Both the position numbers and the translations under genes were made by a program. Shown here piece after piece: positions 6,497 to 12,032 of a stretch of 12,032 bases of DNA. Below the pieces are notes generated by a model that saw only the letters and a list, made by a program, of their open reading frames with translations, searched no databases and had not been told where the DNA came from. The first letter of the stretch is position 1. Each line of letters begins with the position of its first letter. Source of the DNA: an uncultured Clostridia bacterium (GTDB lineage Bacteria; Bacillota; Clostridia; Oscillospirales; Ruminococcaceae); contig CANQZS010000032.1 of the NCBI GenBank assembly GCA_947628385.1, positions 1 through 12,032 on the forward strand, read 5' to 3'.

Positions 6497-7581
6497 TATT
6501 CCTCAGCCTCCTTTTCATCGTCGCTGTCCGTCTGACCGTCAGTCTTTGCTTCGGGATCGGTTCCGCTCTGCTCCTGCGGAACGCCCTCGGCGTCATTTTC
6601 GTATTTTTCGGTCATTTCCTCGGCGGACTGCTTTGTTTTTATGACAACATTGTCACCCATGGTTATCTTCAGGAAGATGTCTTCAAGAGTCATTTCGGTG
6701 GATCTGAGCCCGAGCATTACCCAGCTTCTGGAAACCACTCTTTTGAAAAGCTCGCGGCGAATATCCACGTCTTCTTTTGTTTCGATCTCGTAGTCGTAGA
6801 TACCGGGTTCGCGCTCCATATCGGCGATCACCGAAACTACGCCGGAGATATTCTTTATAGTCTTGAGGATCTCCTCTCTCGGACCGTCTATGCGGGCGAT
6901 GAGCCTGTGATCGGCGGAGATGTTCTTGGTAAGGTTCTCGGTGGTATCGTCGGCGGCGATCCTTCCGCCGTTTATGATGATGACTCTGTCGCATACCGCC
7001 TGTATCTCGGACAGGATATGCGAGGAAAGTATGACGGTGTGTTTCTTTCCAAGCTTTTTGATAAGAGTTCTTATCTCGATTATCTGCTTAGGGTCAAGAC
7101 CTACCGTAGGCTCGTCCAGAATAAGTATAGGAGGATTCCCTATAAGCGCCTGAGCAAGTCCTACTCTTTGCTTGTAGCCCTTGGAAAGGTTCCTGATGAT
7201 ACGTTCGTAAACGTCCTTTATCATCACCAGACTGCAAACGTCTTCAAGGTGAGCCTTTCGGGGGAGCTTACACTTTTTCAGGTCATAGATGAAATTGAGA
7301 TAATCCTTTACCGTCATATCGAGGTACAGCGGTGGGATCTCCGGCAGATAACCGATATTCTTTTTTGCCGCGATAGGGTCGTCGAGAATGTCGATACCGT
7401 TTATAAGCGCGTTTCCCGACGTAGAGGAGATATAGCCCGTAAGCATATTCATCGTCGTGGATTTTCCCGCGCCGTTAGGACCAAGAAAGCCGAGGATCTC
7501 TCCGTCGTTTACCGTAAAGGAAAGATCGTCAACGGCTTTTTTCGCGCCGTACTGCTTTGTAAGGTTGCGAACTTCGATCAT
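6496..7581 (-). CDS. ABC transporter ATP-binding protein with acidic C-terminal tail
   Basis: This 361-aa cytoplasmic ATPase powers the permease encoded next. Visible motifs are Walker A GPNGAGKST (34-42), signature LSKGYKQRV (132-140), Walker B ILILDE (152-157) and the switch histidine in SSHIL (His188). The Q-loop position reads YLPE (78-81), with Glu in place of Gln, as is usual in the NosF/GldA-like group. Residues about 220-310 form the small C-terminal domain common to this group. From about 311 onward there is a hydrophilic, strongly acidic tail ending DSDDEKEAEE, so the protein is about 50 residues longer than typical relatives. The start ATG follows a weak ribosome binding site (AAAGGCGG, distant). 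It is the first gene of the unit, 128 nt after the gltX stop. Confidence 0.93.
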   Translation of the reverse strand: MIEVRNLTKQYGAKKAVDDLSFTVNDGEILGFLGPNGAGKSTTMNMLTGYISSTSGNALINGIDILDDPIAAKKNIGYLPEIPPLYLDMTVKDYLNFIYDLKKCKLPRKAHLEDVCSLVMIKDVYERIIRNLSKGYKQRVGLAQALIGNPPILILDEPTVGLDPKQIIEIRTLIKKLGKKHTVILSSHILSEIQAVCDRVIIINGGRIAADDTTENLTKNISADHRLIARIDGPREEILKTIKNISGVVSVIADMEREPGIYDYEIETKEDVDIRRELFKRVVSRSWVMLGLRSTEMTLEDIFLKITMGDNVVIKTKQSAEEMTEKYENDAEGVPQEQSGTDPEAKTDGQTDSDDEKEAEE

Positions 7582-7709
7582 TTGGCAACAGCCGCCTTTC
7601 GTGAATTTCTATATCTGATATTATGAGACCGATCTTAATTTATCCCGGTAACAATTTTATCAGTCTATTGTGTTTGTTTTGTGACAGCATAGTAAAAATT
7701 GACTGTATC
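7582..7709 (-). promoter_or_regulatory. Gap between gltX and the ABC operon with a weak candidate promoter
   Basis: The 128-nt AT-rich gap is the natural place for the ABC operon promoter. On the minus strand an extended -10, TGATAAAAT (7654-7662), is the best candidate; no matching -35 box is present. It would give a leader of about 70 nt. Only a 4-bp stem (ACAG/CTGT) follows the gltX stop, so I see no clear intrinsic terminator for gltX, and read-through into the ABC genes is possible. Confidence 0.3.
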
Positions 7710-9170
7710 TCAGGAAAGCTTTTCAACGGCTTTCTTTATTCTGGAAATACTGTCGCTTTTTCCCAGAATTGCGGCAAGCTCTATGCCTCCTCCGGGAGTG
7801 AGAGCCTTTCCGGAAAGAGCCGCCCGCATGGGCAGCAGAACCCAACCGTTTTTGACGCCGAGACGTTCTATTTCCGCAAAAACAGCCTCATGGAGTTTTT
7901 CCTCCGTCCAGTCGCTTTCCGGAATATCCTCCAGAACCGGCAGAACGGCGTTAAGCGCGGAAAGCGCAGTTTCCGGCGTGGTCTTCATTTTCTTGTTAAA
8001 GAAAAGCTCCGTGTCATATTCCGGAAGCTCGTCTATGAAATCCGTCTTTTCGGGAATTTCCGTCAGAAGCTCCGTTCTCGGCTGCAAGGCGTTCACGAGC
8101 ACGTCCATGTTTATATCCTCGCGTTTGCAGGTCTGCCTGATGTAGGGGAGAGCGGCAGCTTTGAATTCCTCATGGGAAATTTTTCTCAGCCACTCGCCGT
8201 TGATAGCTTTCATCTTTACAGGATCGAATATGGCGGGGGATTTTGAAAGCCCGCTTATATCGAATTCCTTTATAAGCTCGTCAAGGGTGAAGATCTCGTT
8301 TTCGCCTTTGGGCGCCCAGCCTAACAGAGCAATGTAATTCAGTATTGCGGGAATATAGTAGCCCTTTTCCACAAAATCGCCGAAATACGCGTCGCCGTCA
8401 CGCTTGGAGAGCTTGTGGTTCGCGTCTCTCATAATGCGTTCCACATGGATATATGTTGGCACCTCCCAGCCGAACGCCTCGTAGAGCAGGTTATATTTCG
8501 GCGTGGAGGAAAGATACTCGTTTCCTCTGATAACATGGGTTATCCCCATAAGATGGTCGTCCACTACGTTGGCAAAATTGTAGGTGGGCATACCGTCAGC
8601 TTTAAGAAGTATCTGATCGTCAAGATCCGCATTGGGAACGGTAATATCCCCATAAAGCTCGTCGTGGAAGGTCGTTGTTCCGTCAAGAGGTATTTTCTGC
8701 CTGATAACGTAAGGAGTTCCCGCCGCAAGGAGCTTTTCGGTCTCTTCCTTGGGAAGATCGCGGCAATGGCGGTCATATGCGGGAGTCATGCCCTGTGCCT
8801 GCTGCTCCGCGTGGAGCTGTTCCATGCGTTCCTTTGTGCAGAAGCAGTAATAAGCGTGTCCCATTTCCACCAGCTTTTCGGCATATTCCTTGAAGATACC
8901 CATTCTTTCCGACTGGATATACGGACCTACCGGACCGCCTATATCCGGTCCCTCGTCCCAGTTCAGACCGCAGGCTCTGAGAGTGTTGTATATAACGTCT
9001 GTAGCTCCCTCAACGAATCTGCCTTGATCCGTGTCCTCAATGCGGAGAATGAATTTTCCCCCGTATTTTTTGGCGATGATGTAGGTATAAAGCGCCGTTC
9101 TCAGGTTGCCGATGTGCATAAATCCGGTAGGGCTCGGCGCGAACCGCGTTCTTATATTTTCTGTTTTCAT
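7710..9170 (-). CDS. gltX: Glutamyl-tRNA synthetase
   Basis: This class I aminoacyl-tRNA synthetase attaches glutamate to tRNA-Glu in the cytoplasm. In the 486-aa protein the ATP-binding HIGH motif appears as HIGN (19-22) inside RFAPSPTGFMHIGN, and KMSKS appears as KLSKR (253-257). A zinc-site pattern C-x-C (109, 111) followed 24 residues later by Cys136 is present, as in E. coli GluRS. RGNEYLSSTPKY (215-226) is also typical. I chose the ATG at 9168-9170 because the conserved N-terminus begins directly there and AAGGAGA precedes it; the frame is open 43 codons further upstream but runs into ribF. In many Firmicutes this enzyme is non-discriminating and also charges tRNA-Gln, which GatCAB then amidates; the sequence alone does not settle that here. 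The length is normal. Confidence 0.97.
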   Translation of the reverse strand: MKTENIRTRFAPSPTGFMHIGNLRTALYTYIIAKKYGGKFILRIEDTDQGRFVEGATDVIYNTLRACGLNWDEGPDIGGPVGPYIQSERMGIFKEYAEKLVEMGHAYYCFCTKERMEQLHAEQQAQGMTPAYDRHCRDLPKEETEKLLAAGTPYVIRQKIPLDGTTTFHDELYGDITVPNADLDDQILLKADGMPTYNFANVVDDHLMGITHVIRGNEYLSSTPKYNLLYEAFGWEVPTYIHVERIMRDANHKLSKRDGDAYFGDFVEKGYYIPAILNYIALLGWAPKGENEIFTLDELIKEFDISGLSKSPAIFDPVKMKAINGEWLRKISHEEFKAAALPYIRQTCKREDINMDVLVNALQPRTELLTEIPEKTDFIDELPEYDTELFFNKKMKTTPETALSALNAVLPVLEDIPESDWTEEKLHEAVFAEIERLGVKNGWVLLPMRAALSGKALTPGGGIELAAILGKSDSISRIKKAVEKLS

Positions 9171-9201
9171 AATACACTTCTCCTTACGAATGATCTTAAA
9201 A

Positions 9202-9260
9202 ATTATCTGCCGGCGCGGAGGTACATAAGAGAGCTTACGGATAAAGCACTTTCCGCGCCG
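9202..9260 (-). terminator. Possible terminator or attenuator between ribF and gltX
   Basis: On the minus strand CGGCGCGGA (9252-9260), inside the last codons of ribF, pairs perfectly over 9 bp with TCCGCGCCG (9211-9219), past the ribF stop. The 32-nt loop contains the stop codon. After the second arm comes GCAGATAATTTTTAAG, so a short T-tract begins about 7 nt beyond the stem. The GC-rich stem plus T-tract suggests partial or full termination before gltX. The long loop and the offset T-tract make it non-canonical. Confidence 0.4.
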
Positions 9261-10155
9261 CTTCGGTATCTGCGGCGATCTGTGCTTTAAGCTCGTCAAC
9301 GCCGGAAAATTTCTTTTCCGGACGGATAAATTTCACAAGCGAGACCTTTACCGTTTCACCGTAAAGATCTCCTCCGGGGAAATCCATTATGTAGGTCTCC
9401 GCAAGAGGGGCTTCGCTTCCGACCGTAGGCTTTATCCCGACGTTCGTAACGCTGCCGTAGATCCTCCCGCCGATCTCCGTTTCCGAAGCGTAAACTCCGA
9501 ATCTCGGAGTTACCTGACGTTTGGGAGGGTACTGGTTTATCGTGGGGAAATCCAGCGTTCGTCCGAGTTTTTTTCCGTATGCCACCGGAAGAGCATATCC
9601 GAACCGTGAGCCGAGCAGTCTGTTTGCCGTTTCTATTTCTCCGTTTTTTATATACTCTCTTATAGCCGTTGAGGAGATCTTATCATTATTTTCCGTTACC
9701 GCCTGAACGGTCACGAGCTTTATCCCGCGTTTCCTGCACATTGCGTCAAGCTCAGCCACGCCGCAGCAGGCGTTTTTTCCGAATCTGAAATCCTCGCCGC
9801 ACACCGCAAATTTTGCCGAAAGCTTATCGCAGAGAACGAGCTCCACAAATTCCTCACCGGTCAGATCCTTGAAATTCATAAAATCCGGAGAATATATATA
9901 TTTTACTCCCAGACCTGCGATCAGCTCCTTTTTGGCTTCGGGCGGGAAGATATATTCCACTCCCATTCTGCCCTTTGAGGTGACCGTTGCCGTATCAAAG
10001 GTAAAAACAGCCGGCTCTGCTCCCGTGCAGCTTTTTGCCGCTCTGACAGCTTCTCCTATAACAGCCCTGTGACCGTGATGAACTCCGTCAAAAAGTCCCA
10101 TTGCCGCAGCAGTGTTTCCCTTTGGAACATTATTTGTTCCGGTCAGGTCTATCAT
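9235..10155 (-). CDS. ribF: Bifunctional riboflavin kinase / FAD synthetase
   Basis: This cytoplasmic enzyme phosphorylates riboflavin to FMN and then adenylylates FMN to FAD. The N-terminal nucleotidyltransferase domain (about 14-180) carries GLFDGVHHGH (20-29), GEDFRFGKN (120-128) and SSTAIR (161-166). The C-terminal flavokinase domain (about 185-306) carries GRTLDFPTIN (198-207), where PTAN is the usual form and Ala is replaced by Ile, then NVGIKPTV (238-245) and the catalytic-type Glu253. At 306 aa it is full length and both activities look intact. The ATG follows AAGGA with 7 nt spacing and lies 19 nt after the truB stop. Adjacency to truB and the DHH gene is the standard Firmicutes arrangement. 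The 3' end forms one arm of the hairpin shared with the gltX leader. Confidence 0.96.
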   Translation of the reverse strand: MIDLTGTNNVPKGNTAAAMGLFDGVHHGHRAVIGEAVRAAKSCTGAEPAVFTFDTATVTSKGRMGVEYIFPPEAKKELIAGLGVKYIYSPDFMNFKDLTGEEFVELVLCDKLSAKFAVCGEDFRFGKNACCGVAELDAMCRKRGIKLVTVQAVTENNDKISSTAIREYIKNGEIETANRLLGSRFGYALPVAYGKKLGRTLDFPTINQYPPKRQVTPRFGVYASETEIGGRIYGSVTNVGIKPTVGSEAPLAETYIMDFPGGDLYGETVKVSLVKFIRPEKKFSGVDELKAQIAADTEAARKVLYP

Positions 10156-10174
10156 GGATCATTCCTTCTTTTCA

Positions 10175-11089
10175 TTATATATAAAAATTTTTTTCCGTTC
10201 TCAGAACGCCCTTTTCCCTGTCCGGAACGGCAGTTCCGATAAAGCCGTTCTCTCCATAGACCTTTATCCGCACGGCGTTTGCGTTTATGCGCAGCTTGTC
10301 AAGGCTGAGCTTTACGCCGTTACGGTACATTCTTTCCTGAGCGCCCCTGATATGCAGCTCGGGAAGCCCTGAAAAAATACATTCCACCGGCTTTATCAGC
10401 CCTGAAATATCCCCGCCCTCTGCGGAGATCCTTTCAAGCTCTTCAAGCGTTACGCAGTCGTCGAGCGTGAATCCGCAAGCCGCCGTTCGTACAAGGGAGG
10501 TCATTATCCCTCCGCAGCCGAGAGCCTCGCCTATATCGTTTATGAGCGTTCGGATATACGTTCCCTTTGAGCAGGCTACCGAAAGACTTCCGCAGCCGGT
10601 CGTTTCGTCATATTCGTTTATTTTAAGGGAATATATCTCTGTTTCTCTTGGTTCGCGCTCGATCTCTATGCCCTTTCTTGCAAGCTCATAGAGACGCTTG
10701 CCGTTCACCGAGACCGCCGAGTACATAGGCGGGATCTGCATTATTTTTCCGCAGAATCCTGCCGCAGTTTCCGAAAGCGTTTTTTCCGTGATACCCGCGG
10801 GATCCGATACCTCCGTTATCCTGCCGGAGGAATCCTGAGTATCCGATCTTGCTCCGAGGCGGAAGCCGGCAATGTAGCTTTTGTCCTTGTCCGGAAGAAT
10901 ATCACAGGCTTTTGCCGCTCTCCCCGCAAATATGGGAAGAACTCCCGTAGCCATAGGGTCAAGAGTTCCCCCATGACCCAGCTTTCTCGTTTTAAGTATC
11001 CCTCTGAGCTTGGCGACAACATCAAAGCTTGTAAGATCCTTGGGCTTGTTTATGCATATTATCCCGCAGAGGGCGTTATCGTTCGTCAT
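10175..11089 (-). CDS. truB: tRNA pseudouridine(55) synthase TruB
   Basis: The enzyme converts U55 in the T-loop of tRNAs to pseudouridine. The catalytic aspartate lies in GHGGTLDPMATGVLP (Asp44 counting from the chosen start). Also present are the N-terminal INKPKDLTSFDVV, the QIPPMYSAVSVNGKRLYELAR block (about 118-138) and KGTYIRTL (about 175-182). The last 60 or so residues correspond to the PUA-like C-terminal region of bacterial TruB. The start is ambiguous. ATG at 11087-11089 gives a 4-nt ATGA overlap with the upstream stop, a classic coupling arrangement, and I prefer it; ATG at 11096-11098 would add three residues (Met-Ala-Gly). Neither has a strong ribosome binding site, which fits translational coupling. 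The protein is about 304 aa, a normal length. Confidence 0.95.
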   Translation of the reverse strand: MTNDNALCGIICINKPKDLTSFDVVAKLRGILKTRKLGHGGTLDPMATGVLPIFAGRAAKACDILPDKDKSYIAGFRLGARSDTQDSSGRITEVSDPAGITEKTLSETAAGFCGKIMQIPPMYSAVSVNGKRLYELARKGIEIEREPRETEIYSLKINEYDETTGCGSLSVACSKGTYIRTLINDIGEALGCGGIMTSLVRTAACGFTLDDCVTLEELERISAEGGDISGLIKPVECIFSGLPELHIRGAQERMYRNGVKLSLDKLRINANAVRIKVYGENGFIGTAVPDREKGVLRTEKNFYI

Positions 11090-12032
11090 GCCAGCCATAG
11101 ATCTATACCAAGAGATGGTGCGATAGCGGAAAGCAGCTGGAGCTTTATGTCTCCGAGCTGTCCCTCGATGGTGCAGCCGGCAGCCTTTATGTGACCGCCG
11201 CCGTCAAATTTTCCGCATACTGCGGCAACGTCCACATCAGATGCGGAGCGCATGGAGATCTTGAATTTCCCTGAGTCCTTTTCCTTGATAAGGACTCCGA
11301 CTTTAACGCCCTCAGGCTGGACGGTCATTCCTGCGATCCCCTCGAAATCCTCCTGACAAAGTCCCTTTGCAGCCATTTCGTCAAGAGAAACGGAGGTTAT
11401 CGTGCATTTATCGTCGAGATAATATTCCATAGACGTCAGGATATGCTGTTCCGCAGCAAGCCTTGCCTTGCTTTTGGTATCGAACATTTTCCTGTTGATC
11501 GTTTCAATATCCGCGCCGCAGTCCATGAGCTTTGCGGCGATGGTGTGTGCGAGCTTGGTGGTGTTTGCGTATTTGAAGCAGCCGGTATCAGTGGATATTC
11601 CGGTATAAAGACATTCGGCAGCATAGCTGTCTATCTCCGCGCCCATTTCAGCAAATACCCTGTACAGCACCTCGCAGGCTGCGGAGGCTTCCGGATAAAC
11701 AAGAAGTCTTTTTGCATATCCGGTATTTGAGATATGGTGATCTATGCAAATATCGACATAGTCCGCATATTGAGCGAGATGAGCGCCGAGGAGCTTCTCG
11801 TCGGCGACGTCCACAGCCGCTATGGTTTCCGGAGAAAATCTTTGCGGTTCATAGCTTTCAAACATAAAGCTGTATCTTTTGGGGAATTCGTCCGAGCAAA
11901 GAACGTTTGCATTTTTTCCCATTCCTCTCAGCACATGGCAAAGCGCAAAGCCTGCTCCCATGGTATCCCCGTCGGGGCTCTGGTGGGTCAGTATATAATA
12001 ATTATCATGGCTTTTCAGGAATTCCGCCGTTT
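11086..12032 (-). CDS. nrnA: NrnA-like DHH/DHHA1 phosphoesterase, cut by the right window edge
   Basis: The family degrades short RNA oligonucleotides (nanoRNase) and in some members hydrolyses pAp or cyclic dinucleotide products. The frame is open to the window edge. The upstream codons read THQSPDGDTMGAG, the first metal-binding motif, so the internal ATG at 11959-11961 is not the start and roughly the first 15-20 residues lie outside the window. The DHH motif (DICIDHHIS) is encoded at about 11734-11742. GISTDTGCFKYANTT is the next metal motif, and the C-terminal DHHA1 domain has FDGGGHIKAAGC. Both domains look intact. The stop overlaps the truB start by 4 nt. In Firmicutes this gene usually follows rbfA, so rbfA and infB probably lie just to the right. 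Family is certain; the exact substrate (nanoRNA, pAp or pGpG) is inferred. Confidence 0.93.
   Translation of the reverse strand, partial: TAEFLKSHDNYYILTHQSPDGDTMGAGFALCHVLRGMGKNANVLCSDEFPKRYSFMFESYEPQRFSPETIAAVDVADEKLLGAHLAQYADYVDICIDHHISNTGYAKRLLVYPEASAACEVLYRVFAEMGAEIDSYAAECLYTGISTDTGCFKYANTTKLAHTIAAKLMDCGADIETINRKMFDTKSKARLAAEQHILTSMEYYLDDKCTITSVSLDEMAAKGLCQEDFEGIAGMTVQPEGVKVGVLIKEKDSGKFKISMRSASDVDVAAVCGKFDGGGHIKAAGCTIEGQLGDIKLQLLSAIAPSLGIDLWLA

Noticed and set aside
5976..6596. A 206-codon minus-strand frame overlapping the permease
   Set aside because: It is an out-of-frame reading rich in Arg and His across a convincing six-helix permease, with no start signal.
6907..7626. A 239-codon open frame on the plus strand, opposite the ABC ATPase
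   Set aside because: It is antisense to intact Walker A, signature and Walker B motifs, so it is a shadow of the ATPase.
9171..9234. T-box or other riboswitch controlling gltX
   Set aside because: The 64-nt leader is far too short for a T-box, and no T-box sequence or known riboswitch core is seen.
8415..9290. A 291-codon open frame on the plus strand, opposite gltX
   Set aside because: It lies almost wholly antisense to a clearly conserved gltX, has no ribosome binding site or recognisable motif, and is explained by codon bias of the real gene.
9171..9299. N-terminal extension of gltX by 43 residues
   Set aside because: The extension overlaps the ribF 3' end, has no family similarity, and a good ribosome binding site sits before the ATG at 9168-9170.
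11959..11961. Internal ATG as start of the DHH phosphoesterase
   Set aside because: The frame continues upstream with THQSPDGD, an essential metal-binding motif, so the gene is cut by the window edge rather than starting here.

Overview
The window reads as ordinary chromosome of a low-to-mid GC Gram-positive anaerobe of the class Clostridia, most like Ruminococcus or another Oscillospiraceae. This rests on the AGGAGG-type ribosome binding sites, the consensus sigma-A promoter, the nrnA-truB-ribF order typical of Firmicutes, and the style of the two unknown-function proteins. I cannot name a species. Every real gene is on the minus strand, so the window is transcribed from high to low coordinates.

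Right part (about 7710 to 12032): housekeeping genes. An NrnA-like DHH phosphoesterase, cut by the window edge, overlaps truB (tRNA pseudouridine-55 synthase) by 4 nt. ribF (bifunctional riboflavin kinase/FAD synthetase) follows after 19 nt, and gltX (glutamyl-tRNA synthetase) after a further 64 nt. A GC-rich hairpin straddles the ribF stop codon and is followed by a short T-tract, so it may terminate or attenuate transcription before gltX.

Middle part (2805 to 7581): a tightly packed four-gene unit encoding an ABC ATPase, a six-helix ABC-2 type permease, a GldG-like protein with a large domain outside the membrane, and a DUF4340 protein. Two of the junctions are TAATG stop/start overlaps. 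The four genes probably form one membrane complex. It is related to the GldA/GldF/GldG module of Bacteroidota, but its substrate in Firmicutes is unknown. The ATPase has an unusual acidic C-terminal tail.

Left part (1 to 2800): a 106-aa soluble protein of unknown function with its own consensus promoter and a strong terminator. Next comes a separately promoted sensor in which a LacI-type (PBP1) ligand-binding domain and a middle region are fused to a GGDEF diguanylate cyclase domain, with no DNA-binding domain and no membrane segment. The first 17 codons of one more gene begin 29 nt after it and run off the left edge.

I see no mobile elements, CRISPR array, phage genes, tRNA or rRNA. No wholly new system stands out. 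The least understood parts are the GldG/DUF4340 transporter, the soluble sugar-sensor-like diguanylate cyclase and the orphan small protein.
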